This document shows positions 6,974-16,064 of a stretch of 43,223 nucleotides of DNA, in pieces. Within the stretch, counting starts at the first letter, position 1; every line of letters starts with the position of its first letter. The position numbers and the translations under genes are program-made. Under the pieces are notes generated by a model that saw only the letters and a program-made list of their open reading frames with translations, made no database searches and was not told the DNA's origin. The stretch is from Opitutaceae bacterium (GTDB taxonomy: Bacteria > Verrucomicrobiota > Verrucomicrobiia > Opitutales > Opitutaceae), in the NCBI GenBank assembly GCA_028280945.1, contig JANQKV010000057.1, positions 1 through 43,223 of the forward strand. Reading direction: 5' to 3'.

Positions 6974-8566
6974 TTATTTGTCGCCGTGATCCCAACCATG
7001 GGCGACGAGCAGGCGATTTATCTCTTCAGGCAAACGATCCCGGTTTTCTAAACCAAAAAGCGCGATCGTAAACAGTTGCGCGGGTTGATGTTGGCGAGCA
7101 TTGGCAACGTCCCGCCATTGGCTGCGCCACCATGCAAACCAGCCCGATCCGCGCTCCTCCGTTGATCGCAGGGGAGCTCCCCTGATGGGATCCCACACGG
7201 CGAAGGCCACGACCAAGTCCTGATTCATCGAACGAAAATGGTAGGACTGGAAGGGGATCGAACCCTCGTGCCACGGGATCTCGAACAACGGGTAGGTCTC
7301 AATCAGTTCCGCTCCAGCGGCGGGCAGGCAGATTTCGGGGTTGTGAAAAAACGGGGCGTGGCGAGCCATTTGCCCTTCGTGCCATTCAACGTAGTTGACG
7401 GCCCGTCGAATGCCGTCGGCTTCCGTCCAACTGCCCGAGGCAAACAGATCGGGTTGCAACATGTCGCGAGCGGCATCGCTGAGCTCCTGCCGCTCGAAAA
7501 CGGGTGAGTGGATCGGCAGTTGCACCTTCCAGTTTGGCAAACCGGTCTGATCGATTCGAGCGTCGCGCGCATACCACCAGCGGGTGGCGCCCTCAATCGC
7601 CAGCAATCCGATCAACGCCACCATGACGGGAAGCGCTGCGTGAGGCATGGGCCCGGCGAGAGTATTCCGGCCCGGGGTCACCGCGGCGTCGAGCCGGCCA
7701 TGCTTTTGTCCCCAGCGCCAGCCGATCAGGCCTGTCAACAAGAGCGAAAATCCAAGGGCCACCCAACCCGCCGGGTCATGCCACTGTTCCAAGCGGCCTT
7801 CCGGGCCGGCGGCACACCACGCCAAAAAACCAACCCGGCCCAGGTTGCCCAAAACGGCGGCCAAAACGCCCACGACCACCAGCGCCACCCGGCGGTTCGT
7901 GCGCAACCGGGTCCACTCACCGAAGAACAGTGCGGCCGTTACCGCCGCATGCATGGAGCGGATTCCTCCGCATGCTTCGTCGATGCCCACCCAGCCTTCC
8001 GCCAAACGGATGCTGGTGCCCGCGGCCAGGGCGGGCTGCCCCAGCAGATTGCTTGCCTCGACCACGATGGTGGCGATGCCCTCGCGTAGTGGTAGGACGA
8101 ATACGCGATCCAGCATGCCGGGCCAGGGCATTACCCCGGGCAGAAGCAGCAGGGGCCCTCCGACCCAGCACACCCCGGCCCACCCGAAGTAACGATGGAC
8201 CACGATCAGGGCCGCGGCCACCAGCAGCCCCACGTAAAGGGCGAGGGCCATCGGCCAGAGGGGATAAGGCGTCAGCAGCAGTCGCAAAGGCAGCGCCAGG
8301 CTGGCGAGAATCACCACCACAAGCCACGGGTTGCGGCGCCGCCGGGTCACGTTGTTGGTATTCGCGGCCTGCGGCCGTTCCCCCCACCGCTCCCACCAAA
8401 GGTATGACATGAGGATGGGGGCGGACCAACCGTGGCCCAGGTCCGCTGCAACGTCCCAGGCCCGGGCCAGCGGCACCAATATCAGTCCGGCCACAACCAG
8501 CGCAGCGAAACCCCACATGGCCCCCGTCCCATGAACTGAACCCGAAACTTTAACGGCAGTGGTCAC
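6974..8566 (-). CDS. Exosortase with fused EpsI-type C-terminal domain
   Basis: 530 residues, GTG start 34 bp after the TPR gene. The first 300 residues carry about eight membrane segments and the three exosortase catalytic residues: Cys199 in DEACGGIRS, Arg244 in GNLGRVGF and His263 in EQWHDPAGW. After a further membrane helix (about 308-326), residues 330-525 form the periplasmic EpsI (DUF3485) domain, recognisable by YVEWHEG and FFHNPEICLPAAGAELI. Exosortases are membrane cysteine proteases/transpeptidases that process PEP-CTERM proteins, usually with exopolysaccharide export. The fused arrangement resembles EpsH-like exosortases. No polysaccharide genes are in the window; a PEP-CTERM gene follows directly. 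Exosortase subclass is not assigned. Confidence 0.92.
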   Translation of the reverse strand: MTTAVKVSGSVHGTGAMWGFAALVVAGLILVPLARAWDVAADLGHGWSAPILMSYLWWERWGERPQAANTNNVTRRRRNPWLVVVILASLALPLRLLLTPYPLWPMALALYVGLLVAAALIVVHRYFGWAGVCWVGGPLLLLPGVMPWPGMLDRVFVLPLREGIATIVVEASNLLGQPALAAGTSIRLAEGWVGIDEACGGIRSMHAAVTAALFFGEWTRLRTNRRVALVVVGVLAAVLGNLGRVGFLAWCAAGPEGRLEQWHDPAGWVALGFSLLLTGLIGWRWGQKHGRLDAAVTPGRNTLAGPMPHAALPVMVALIGLLAIEGATRWWYARDARIDQTGLPNWKVQLPIHSPVFERQELSDAARDMLQPDLFASGSWTEADGIRRAVNYVEWHEGQMARHAPFFHNPEICLPAAGAELIETYPLFEIPWHEGSIPFQSYHFRSMNQDLVVAFAVWDPIRGAPLRSTEERGSGWFAWWRSQWRDVANARQHQPAQLFTIALFGLENRDRLPEEINRLLVAHGWDHGDK

Positions 8567-8600
8567 CGCGCGAGGCTCTTCCGCAATGGGCTTGTTTGAA

Positions 8601-10328
8601 TCAGCGGACCATCTCGCGTGCTTCCGTCAGCAGGGAGGATTCTTCGGGCAGGAAACCATCAAATCCCTCGGCGGCCGCGACGAGCTCGTCAACGCGGTCC
8701 GGTCGCATGGCACTGGCGTAGACGAAGGCGAGATAGGGCGCGCGCTCCGGCATCAGGCGGTCGCCGCTCGGCATGTTTTCGGCCACCTCGATGGCCTCGT
8801 CTTCCCGGTCGGACTGGGCCAGGGCAAAGGCGTAGCCGGTGGCATAATACGGGTTGTTCGGGGCGGACTTGTAGAGCGTTTCCATGACCTGCTTTTCATC
8901 GGTCCAGGCCGTCCGTTCGCGGAGCAGCATCGACATGAGCGCCCAGTCGTGCCGATAGCGCGGCATCGACGGATCGGCCAGCCGCAGCATGCCGATCAGG
9001 GCTTCCATGTTCTCGGTGTCGCGGCGGGCTCGGTAGACATTAAAAAGGGTCTGGTGAGCCCAGGTGCGTGAGGGAAACGTGCGGGCGACCGACCACAAGG
9101 GTTGTTCGGCCTGGTCATCCCAGCCCCAGACCGAAGCGAGCCGGTAGAGCAGTGTGAGGTCGGGCAGTCGGTTTGACGCTGAAACCAGGGCTTCATCCCA
9201 AATCTGATCCTGCAGCGAAGTGTTTTTGCGTTGGGCCGCGAGCCGGGCGGAGAACGCGAGTCGCACGGTATCACGGTCAACGGGGCCCCAGGCTCCCTCT
9301 TCCAGCAGGTCGGCCAAACGATCCCACGCGGATTGGGCGATGGCCAACTCGGCGCGCACGGTCATCACCGCCGGGTCGGAACGAATATCCTCCGCCTGTT
9401 GGGCCAGCCAGCTTCGGGCGCGATCAGCCTCACCCACCAGGATCAACCAGCGCAGCAATTCGGCCGTGTCGGCCGCGTTGGACCCCACTTTCGGAAGAGT
9501 TTGGCTGAACACCTCTTCAAACGGCAGGTTCTCGACATTGAGTGCGAGGTTGGCGCCGTGAAGATGGTCGGCGAGCGTGGCGCCCGGGTCGGCGCGCAGT
9601 TCGTCCGCCAATGTTTTGGCCCGGTCCATTTCCTGGCGGATCATCGCGTCAACCAACAGCTGGCGAAGGATAAAGAGCCGATGCCGGGATTGGGTTTTGA
9701 GCTCCTCCAAATCGGTCAATGCCTCCGCCCGCACGGATGGCGTGGGGTTATTCAAGCGCAGCGTTGCGTGCATGACCTGCAGGTTCTCGTTGGCGGGTTC
9801 GAGTTCGCGCAGACGATCGAAGAGCAGATCGGCAATCGGCAGGTTGTTGGTTGCCTGGGCGTAGGCGAGGGAGGCACGCAGTCCCGCAGGTTCATTGGCC
9901 TGCTCGGGTGTCATGTTGCGCATCGCGTCACGGGCGGCATTGATATCGTTGAAGCGCAGTGCACTCATGATCAAGGCGGCGTGGTCCGCGGTCGAATGCG
10001 GTGCGAAGTCCACAAGGCGCCGCCGCAACGGCATCACGTCGGGAGCACCCACCTGCTCCAGCAGGGTTGCAGCGACGCGCAGGGTCTCAGGATCTCCCGG
10101 TTTGGCGGCAAGGGCGACATCGAGCGCAAGCTTGGCGTTGGGAAAGTCTTGTTCGGCGAGAAAGGCCTCCGCTTGGACGAGGGCACGTTCGTTTTTCCAG
10201 TTCTTGTAGACGCGTTTGACTGAGGGCAGGGCCATCCAAACGGCCGCCAGCAGCACGCCGCCGGCGATAACGTAACGAATGATCCAGGCCCGGCGTCGGC
10301 GGGAACCGCGGCGGGGTAAGAGTGGCAT
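8601..10328 (-). CDS. Membrane-anchored TPR-repeat protein of the exosortase operon
   Basis: 575 residues. A very basic N-terminus (RRGSRRRR) precedes one membrane helix (about 18-36), giving an N-in, C-out protein. The rest is alpha-helical with degenerate tetratricopeptide repeats, clearest at ALVQAEAFLAEQDFPNAKLALDVAL (about 49-73) and again around 430-520 (YATGYAFALAQSDREDEAIEVAE). It starts the three-gene sorting cassette and lies 34 bp before the exosortase. TPR proteins such as PrsT accompany PEP-CTERM/exopolysaccharide loci in other bacteria, but those are lipoproteins, whereas this one has an uncleaved anchor. A scaffold role for exosortase or substrate assembly is inferred from context. 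Confidence 0.78.
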   Translation of the reverse strand: MPLLPRRGSRRRRAWIIRYVIAGGVLLAAVWMALPSVKRVYKNWKNERALVQAEAFLAEQDFPNAKLALDVALAAKPGDPETLRVAATLLEQVGAPDVMPLRRRLVDFAPHSTADHAALIMSALRFNDINAARDAMRNMTPEQANEPAGLRASLAYAQATNNLPIADLLFDRLRELEPANENLQVMHATLRLNNPTPSVRAEALTDLEELKTQSRHRLFILRQLLVDAMIRQEMDRAKTLADELRADPGATLADHLHGANLALNVENLPFEEVFSQTLPKVGSNAADTAELLRWLILVGEADRARSWLAQQAEDIRSDPAVMTVRAELAIAQSAWDRLADLLEEGAWGPVDRDTVRLAFSARLAAQRKNTSLQDQIWDEALVSASNRLPDLTLLYRLASVWGWDDQAEQPLWSVARTFPSRTWAHQTLFNVYRARRDTENMEALIGMLRLADPSMPRYRHDWALMSMLLRERTAWTDEKQVMETLYKSAPNNPYYATGYAFALAQSDREDEAIEVAENMPSGDRLMPERAPYLAFVYASAMRPDRVDELVAAAEGFDGFLPEESSLLTEAREMVR

Positions 10329-10429
10329 GAAGTCACCTGATTAACGCAACCGTGCGATGTGACAACGATTCTGATGGGGAATCTGACGCCCTGGCTAGCG
10401 CTCCGCGTCGCTCCGGTTATCATCGCCGG

Positions 10430-11998
10430 GTGAAATACGACGTCGTGATTGCAGGTGGGGGATTTGCCGGGGCTTACGCGGCCCGCGCGCTGGTGAAGGC
10501 GTGGGGGCGGGAAGAGGCGCAGCGTCGGGTGGCCCTCATTGCCGAGCAAAACGTATTGGTCTTCCAACCCATGTTGGCCGAGGTCGCCGGGTCCTCGCTT
10601 TCACCCATCGATGTGGTGAATCCACTCCGTGAGTTCTGCCGCGGTGTCACGGTGCTCCAAGGACGCATCGATCGCATTGATTGGGAGCAACGTGCACTCG
10701 AGCTCGATGGCGGTCGTTTTACCCGGGACCACCGCGTGGATTTTGACCAGCTGGCCATCACGCTGGGCAGTGTGACCGATCTCAGCCGCGTGCCCGGCAT
10801 GCCCGAGTATGGGCGTCCGTTGAAGAACGTCGCCGATGCTCTCCGGATCCGGGCGGCGGTGATCAACCGCATGGAGGAAGCCAACCTCGTCGAGGACGAG
10901 ATGCTACGGCGTCGGTTGCTCACGTTTGTGGTGGTCGGCGGCGGCTATACCGGAGTCGAGACCGCCGGGCAGATTTTTGACCTGATTCGCGAGGTGCAGC
11001 CGTTCTACAGCCGGACGTGTCGCGAGGAATTGAGGGTGATCCTCGTGCACAGTCGCGATGCCTTGCTCAACGACATCGGTTCGGAATTGGGGAACTACGC
11101 GTGCGACGCCCTCAAGGCCCGCGGCATCGAGATTCGGTTAAACGCCAAAGTCGTGGAAGTGACCGCCTCGCGCGCCATTCTCGACAACGGCGACACCATC
11201 GCGACGCACTCGGTGATTTCCACCGTCGGCAATGCGCCCCATCCCGTGATCCAGCAGCTTGCAGGCGATGTGGGCTTTGCCCGTGAACGCGGTCGAATCG
11301 CAGTTGAACCGACGCTGCAGGTGCCTGATGTCGCCGGGCTTTGGGCCGCCGGGGACTGTGCGCAGGTGCCGTGGAGTGATCGGGGGGAAATGAAGTTTTG
11401 TCCGCCAACCGCGCAATTTGCGATGCGCCAGGGCATGTTGCTGGGACGCAACATTGCCGCGGAGATGGACGGCGGGAAATCGCAGCCGTTCAAGTTCCGC
11501 TATCTGGGCCAGCTCGCCTCGATCGGAGCGCGGGAGGCGGTGGCCGAGATCCTGGGCCTGCGCTTCAAGGGATTCCTTGCCTGGTGGATGTGGCGCACGA
11601 TTTACCTGAGCAAGTTGCCCGGCCTGAAACGCAAACTGCGGGTGGTCGTCGATTGGACCTTCGACCTGTTGTTTGCCCGCGATATCAGCCTGGTCCTGCC
11701 GCCGCCCGACGAAGTCCTGCGGGCGATTCATCTGGAAACGGACGAGGAACTTTTCGCGGCCGGCGACCCTTGTCGCGGGGTGTTTTATATCCGCACCGGG
11801 GAAGTGGTGCTGACGACGCCCGATGGCGAAACCACCACTTATCCGGCGGGCGAAGTGATTCACCGCGAGGCGCTGGATGAGACGGGTTGTTGGCGCGGTC
11901 GGGCACATGCCACCCAAAGCACGGCCATCGTCGTCTTCCGCTCACTCGCCCTCAAGTTGCTGCAGGAAGAGTTGGAGCTGCAGCCCCGGCGAGGCTGA
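10430..11998 (+). CDS. Type II NADH dehydrogenase (NDH-2-like) with C-terminal cNMP-binding-like domain
   Basis: The GTG at 10430 gives 522 residues; the longer open frame upstream does not look like protein. The FAD-binding GGGFAG is at 9-14, the NADH-binding VVVGGGYTGVE at 167-177, the second FAD contact WAAGDCAQVP at 305-314 and the quinone-site PPTAQFAMRQG at 325-335. Residues 375-420 are the amphipathic membrane-binding region typical of NDH-2 (WWMWRTIYLSKL). NDH-2 oxidises NADH and reduces quinone without proton pumping. Residues about 430-515 are an addition: LFAAGDPCRGVFYIRTGEVVL and YPAGEVI match the beta-roll of cyclic-nucleotide-binding domains, although the phosphate-binding cassette is not obvious. 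This suggests regulation or partner binding. It is convergent with selO, with a 3-bp gap. Confidence 0.85.
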   Translation: MKYDVVIAGGGFAGAYAARALVKAWGREEAQRRVALIAEQNVLVFQPMLAEVAGSSLSPIDVVNPLREFCRGVTVLQGRIDRIDWEQRALELDGGRFTRDHRVDFDQLAITLGSVTDLSRVPGMPEYGRPLKNVADALRIRAAVINRMEEANLVEDEMLRRRLLTFVVVGGGYTGVETAGQIFDLIREVQPFYSRTCREELRVILVHSRDALLNDIGSELGNYACDALKARGIEIRLNAKVVEVTASRAILDNGDTIATHSVISTVGNAPHPVIQQLAGDVGFARERGRIAVEPTLQVPDVAGLWAAGDCAQVPWSDRGEMKFCPPTAQFAMRQGMLLGRNIAAEMDGGKSQPFKFRYLGQLASIGAREAVAEILGLRFKGFLAWWMWRTIYLSKLPGLKRKLRVVVDWTFDLLFARDISLVLPPPDEVLRAIHLETDEELFAAGDPCRGVFYIRTGEVVLTTPDGETTTYPAGEVIHREALDETGCWRGRAHATQSTAIVVFRSLALKLLQEELELQPRRG

Positions 11999-12001
11999 AG
12001 C

Positions 12002-13453
12002 CTAGGTTCCGCAAAAGGTTTCGGTGACACGTTCTTCGGGGCGGGCGGCGGCTTCGAGGTCGCGGTAGTCGGCGCTTTCGGCAAACGGTTGCGTGAGCGC
12101 GTCGACCAGTCGATGAAACGGTCCGAAGTCGCCTTTGTAGCCGGCTTCGATCGCCTGTTCCACCCGGTGGTTGCGGGGAATCAAAATCGGGTTCGCCGCG
12201 CGCATGTCGTCGAGACGGGTCGTCGGGTCGGCCTGCGTTCGCCAATCTTCCAGCCAATCGCGGCCGGCGGTCTCGCTGTTCCACAGCGCCAACAACTCCG
12301 CCGGGTCTTCTCCGGCGGCAACGCGCGTGAGGTGGCGGAAGAAGAGCGTGAAGTCGACCTGCTGCGGGCCGATCTTCTCAAGCGTGGCCTTGATGAAATC
12401 CGGTGTCTGCTCTTGGTCGCGGGGCAGGCCGAGTTTCGCGGCAAAGCGGTCCAGGTAACCGCGATGAAATTGCTGGGGAAACGCCGCGAGTGATTCCTCG
12501 GCCTGTTTGATCGCGGCGTCTTTGTCGGGGTCGATCAGCGGCAGCAGGGTCTCCGCAAAACGCGTGAGGTTCCATTGCGCGATCTGCGGTTGGTTCCCCC
12601 ACGCGTAGCGGCCCTGGCGATCGATCGACGAGTAGACGCACTGGGGATGGAATTGCTCCATGAAGGCGCAGGGACCATAGTCGATCGTCTCGCCGGAGAT
12701 CGCACAATTGTCGGTATTCATCACCCCGTGGATGAAGCCCAGACTGAGCCAGTGGGGAATCAGTTCGGCTTGGGCCGCGATCACCGCATCGAGTAACGCC
12801 ACGTAGGGGTTCCCGGCTTCGGCAGCGGCAGGGTAGTGGCGTGCGGTCGCGTAATCGGCCAGCGTGCGCAGTGCGTCGTCGTCTTCCCGGGCGGCGAAAT
12901 ATTGAAAGGTGCCCACGCGAAGGTGGCTGGAGGCAACGCGGGTGAACACACCGCCGGCCACCATGCCTTCGCGCAATACCTTTTCACCCGAAGCGACGGC
13001 GGCGAGCGCGCGGGTTGTGGACACCCCAAGCGCCTGCATGGCCTCGCTGACGATGTATTCGCGCAACACCGGCCCGAGCGCGGAGCGCCCGTCGCCGCGC
13101 CGTGACCACGGGGTGGGGCCGCTGCCCTTGAGCTGGATGTCGTAGCGGGAATCGTCGGTGGCGACGACTTCGCCGAGCAGGATGGCCCGGCCGTCGCCGA
13201 GTTGCGGCACGAAGTGAGCAAACTGGTGGCCCGCGTAGGCCTGGGAAATCGGCGCGGCGCCGTCCGGCACCCTGTTGCCGGCGAACACCTGAACGCCTGC
13301 GGTGGATTCCAGCCACTCCGGATCAATGCCCAGCAGCTTGGCCAACTCGCGGTTTGCCCGGATGAGTTCCGGGGCGTCGACGGGGGTCGGCGTCTGCACT
13401 GCATAAAACGAAGCGGGGAGTCGTGCGTAGGTGTTGTCGAATGGGATGGCCAT
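12002..13453 (-). CDS. selO: SelO/YdiU-family protein adenylyltransferase
   Basis: 483 residues, full length for the family. SelO is an atypical pseudokinase that binds ATP in flipped orientation and transfers AMP to Ser/Thr/Tyr of target proteins, with a role in redox stress. Visible signature parts are SQAYAGHQFAHFVPQLGDGRA (69-89), the Lys of QLKGSGPTPWSRRGDGRSAL (Lys109), FIHGVMNTDNC (240-250) and the metal-binding IDYGP (257-261). The C-terminus ends ETFCGT, with Cys481 at the place where vertebrate SelO has selenocysteine. No SECIS or internal UGA is needed here. It is divergent from the GH43 gene across about 110 bp. The assignment is strong. Confidence 0.95.
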   Translation of the reverse strand: MAIPFDNTYARLPASFYAVQTPTPVDAPELIRANRELAKLLGIDPEWLESTAGVQVFAGNRVPDGAAPISQAYAGHQFAHFVPQLGDGRAILLGEVVATDDSRYDIQLKGSGPTPWSRRGDGRSALGPVLREYIVSEAMQALGVSTTRALAAVASGEKVLREGMVAGGVFTRVASSHLRVGTFQYFAAREDDDALRTLADYATARHYPAAAEAGNPYVALLDAVIAAQAELIPHWLSLGFIHGVMNTDNCAISGETIDYGPCAFMEQFHPQCVYSSIDRQGRYAWGNQPQIAQWNLTRFAETLLPLIDPDKDAAIKQAEESLAAFPQQFHRGYLDRFAAKLGLPRDQEQTPDFIKATLEKIGPQQVDFTLFFRHLTRVAAGEDPAELLALWNSETAGRDWLEDWRTQADPTTRLDDMRAANPILIPRNHRVEQAIEAGYKGDFGPFHRLVDALTQPFAESADYRDLEAAARPEERVTETFCGT

Positions 13454-13564
13454 GATCGGGACGAACTGACCCTAGCACGGATCGAGCGAAACGCGAATTC
13501 GGGGCATGGGCCTCATGACGGTGCGGCGACGGGAGATTTGTGCGGGCGGGATCGACACGTGGTG

Positions 13565-15082
13565 ATGACCTTCCCCATGAGATATCTTCCCATTTGGCTT
13601 TTTGCTGCCGGCATGGCGACAACGGTATTCGCCCAACCGAACCTTTCACCCGACGGCATTCATGTCATTTTTGGTGGCGACCATCCGGATCCGTCGATCG
13701 TACGCGACGGAAAGGACTTTTACCTGACCTACACGAGTCACACCAACTACCCGGGGCTGAAGATTTGGCATTCAACCGATCTCTTGAATTGGGAACCGGT
13801 GACCTATGCCTTGCACTCCGATGTGGGGGCGGTGTGGGCACCGGAATTCATCAAGCACGGGGATCAGTTCGTGATCTATTTCCCGACTTCGCGCGGTGAG
13901 AATTACGTGATCACCGCGCCTCATCCTTCGGGTCCGTGGACGGACCCGGTGAAGCTCGACGTGTCGGGCATTGATCCCGGGCACATCACCGACGAAGCGG
14001 GCAACCGGTTCATCTATCTCAACGCGGGTAAATTTGCCGAGCTCGCGCCGGACGGCCTCAGCGTGACCAAGGACGCAGTCAAAAAATACGACGGCTGGCT
14101 GATCCCGGATGACTGGGAGATCGAGTGCATGTGCCTGGAATCGCCCAAGTTGGTTCGCCGCGACGGTTACTATTACCTCACTTCCGCCCAAGGCGGCACG
14201 GCGGGTCCGGCGACGAGCCACATGGTGGTCGTGGCCCGGGCAACTTCGCCGGAGGGACCCTGGGAGGAGAATCCGGACAACCCGGTCATTCACACTTGGA
14301 GTGCCGACGAGGAGTTTTGGTCCAAGGGCCACGGCACGGTTTTCGATGATGCGGCCGGCAACAGCTACGTCATCTACCATGCCTACCAGAAAGGGCAGCT
14401 TGCGATGGGTCGCCACATGTTGATCGAGCGGGTCGAATGGACCGACGATGGGTGGTATCGGACCGTGCGGGACAAATACACCGAGGGCCCGGTCACATGG
14501 CATCCCAACGAACACGTGCAGAGCGACGACTTCGGTGACGGCAAGATCGGCCTGCAGTGGCAGTTCACGGGCCTGCGCACACCGGTGTCCACGATCGCGG
14601 AAAAAGGCGGGGCGTTGCACCTCGAGTCATCGCCTGAAACCTGGCGTTCGGCTCACGTGAATCCCGACGAAAAGAGCTTTGAAGTTGCGATTGAGTTTGA
14701 GGCGGAGTCGTCGGATTTCGATATGGCCGGAGGCGGCATGCTGGCGGGTTTGGGCATGTGGTATGACGAGGAACGCTACGTGGGAATCGGCCTCCGGGAA
14801 GGCATGGTTGCCTTGCTGCGCGACGGGGCCACCCGTCTGGCACCCGATGCCCCGGAAGGCGTGCGTTTTTTGAAGATTCGATTCCGCGACCAGGTCATTT
14901 CGATGTTCTGGAGCGTGGATGGTGAGAACTGGTCGAAGTATGGCCGTTCTTTTGAGATGTCCGGCTACCAGCACAACGTGTTGGGCGGTTTCTCCTATCT
15001 GCGCCCGGCCATTTTTTACCGCGGCGCGGGTGACGTGAAGGTGTTCGATTTCACCTACACGCCGTTGAGCTCGATGAACTGA
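13565..15082 (+). CDS. Secreted glycoside hydrolase family 43 protein with C-terminal beta-sandwich
   Basis: 505 residues from the ATG at 13565; an in-frame ATG at 13577 is also possible and both keep the signal peptide (YLPIWLFAAGMATTVFAQ). The five-bladed GH43 domain (about 28-315) shows the catalytic base Asp42 in DHPDPS, the pKa-modulating Asp137 in GIDPG, the general acid Glu192 in LESPKL and His256 in KGHGTVF. Residues 320-500 form a beta-sandwich of the GH43 C-terminal type. Family members are exo- or endo-acting arabinofuranosidases, xylosidases or galactosidases; the exact substrate cannot be told. Export points to use of plant or algal polysaccharide. It is followed 7 bp later by the metallo-beta-lactamase-fold gene. 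Confidence 0.9.
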   Translation: MTFPMRYLPIWLFAAGMATTVFAQPNLSPDGIHVIFGGDHPDPSIVRDGKDFYLTYTSHTNYPGLKIWHSTDLLNWEPVTYALHSDVGAVWAPEFIKHGDQFVIYFPTSRGENYVITAPHPSGPWTDPVKLDVSGIDPGHITDEAGNRFIYLNAGKFAELAPDGLSVTKDAVKKYDGWLIPDDWEIECMCLESPKLVRRDGYYYLTSAQGGTAGPATSHMVVVARATSPEGPWEENPDNPVIHTWSADEEFWSKGHGTVFDDAAGNSYVIYHAYQKGQLAMGRHMLIERVEWTDDGWYRTVRDKYTEGPVTWHPNEHVQSDDFGDGKIGLQWQFTGLRTPVSTIAEKGGALHLESSPETWRSAHVNPDEKSFEVAIEFEAESSDFDMAGGGMLAGLGMWYDEERYVGIGLREGMVALLRDGATRLAPDAPEGVRFLKIRFRDQVISMFWSVDGENWSKYGRSFEMSGYQHNVLGGFSYLRPAIFYRGAGDVKVFDFTYTPLSSMN

Positions 15083-15089
15083 TTCCGCC

Positions 15090-15986
15090 ATGACCGTCCG
15101 CTTTTTCGGCTGTTTGATTTTTATCGTGTCCTTTGGGTTGGCGTGGGCTCGGGAAGAACCCCCGGTGCGGATCGTGGAGGTGCGGGACGGGATTTACGCG
15201 CTCTATGGTCGCGGTGGGAACATCGGCCTGAGTGTGGGCGAGGATGGCCCGATCATGATCGACGACCAGTTTGCCGCCCGCGCGGATCTGGTGAAGGCGG
15301 CGATCGCGGAAATCACCCCGAAGCCGGTGGTGTTTGTGGTGAACACCCACTGGCACTTTGACCATAGCGACGGCAACCCGGCCTTCGGCAGGGACGGCGC
15401 GATCATTGTCGCTCACGATAACAGTCGGGCGCGCATGCTGGAGACCCAGTATCTGGCGACGTTCGACATCACGCAGGAAGCGCACCCGCCGCAAGGTTTG
15501 CCAAAGATCACGATGGGGGAGGCGATGACGTTCCATTGGAACGGGCACACCATTGAAGTGGTGCACCCGGGGCCGTCGCATACGGACGGCGATGTGTTTG
15601 TGTTTTTCCGCGAGGCCAATGTCGTGCACACGGGTGACGTCTTTGTGCGTTACGACTTTCCATTCATCGACAGCCCGCACGGCGGTTCAATCGACGGCAT
15701 GATCGCGGCCAACGAATACCTGCTGGATCGCATCGATGAGGATACGAAGATCATTCCGGGCCACGGGGAGATCGCTACACGAACCGACGTGGAAGAGTTT
15801 GTGCAGCTGCTCAAAACAGCACGCGAACGCATCGGTGCCTTGGCAAAAGCTGAGCTCAGTTACGAAGAGATCCTGTCGTTCGCCCCGTTGGCCGGACTCG
15901 ACCATCCGGGCATCAAAAAGGACGAATTCATCCGCCTCGTTCTGCTTGGCATGGGCAAGGACGTTCCTGCTGAAGCACGGCGATAG
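15090..15986 (+). CDS. Secreted metallo-beta-lactamase-fold hydrolase
   Basis: 298 residues with a signal peptide (about 1-20, ending AWA). The zinc-binding HxHxDH motif is complete: His87, His89, Asp91, His92, then His164 (GPSHTDGD), Asp183 (HTGD) and His225 (PGHGE). This is the subgroup of periplasmic cyclase/quinoprotein-relay or SoxH-like MBL proteins rather than a proven beta-lactamase; the substrate is unknown. The 7-bp distance from the GH43 gene implies one transcript, so a role in the same nutrient pathway or in a lactone or ester hydrolysis step is possible, but that is inference. Confidence 0.85.
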   Translation: MTVRFFGCLIFIVSFGLAWAREEPPVRIVEVRDGIYALYGRGGNIGLSVGEDGPIMIDDQFAARADLVKAAIAEITPKPVVFVVNTHWHFDHSDGNPAFGRDGAIIVAHDNSRARMLETQYLATFDITQEAHPPQGLPKITMGEAMTFHWNGHTIEVVHPGPSHTDGDVFVFFREANVVHTGDVFVRYDFPFIDSPHGGSIDGMIAANEYLLDRIDEDTKIIPGHGEIATRTDVEEFVQLLKTARERIGALAKAELSYEEILSFAPLAGLDHPGIKKDEFIRLVLLGMGKDVPAEARR

Positions 15987-16064
15987 GAAAACCCTCGGGG
16001 ACCGGAGTCCTGCCATTCCGCTTTTAACCTGCAATCGGGCGTCACGCTTGCGCTAGAAGGTGAT

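Noticed and set aside
13202-13564. Long N-terminal extension of the GH43 frame
   Set aside because: It lies antisense to selO, and the true signal peptide starts at 13565 or 13577.
15090-15986. True antibiotic beta-lactamase
   Set aside because: The fold and zinc ligands are general to the MBL superfamily, and sequence features and the GH43 context do not point to B1-B3 beta-lactamases.
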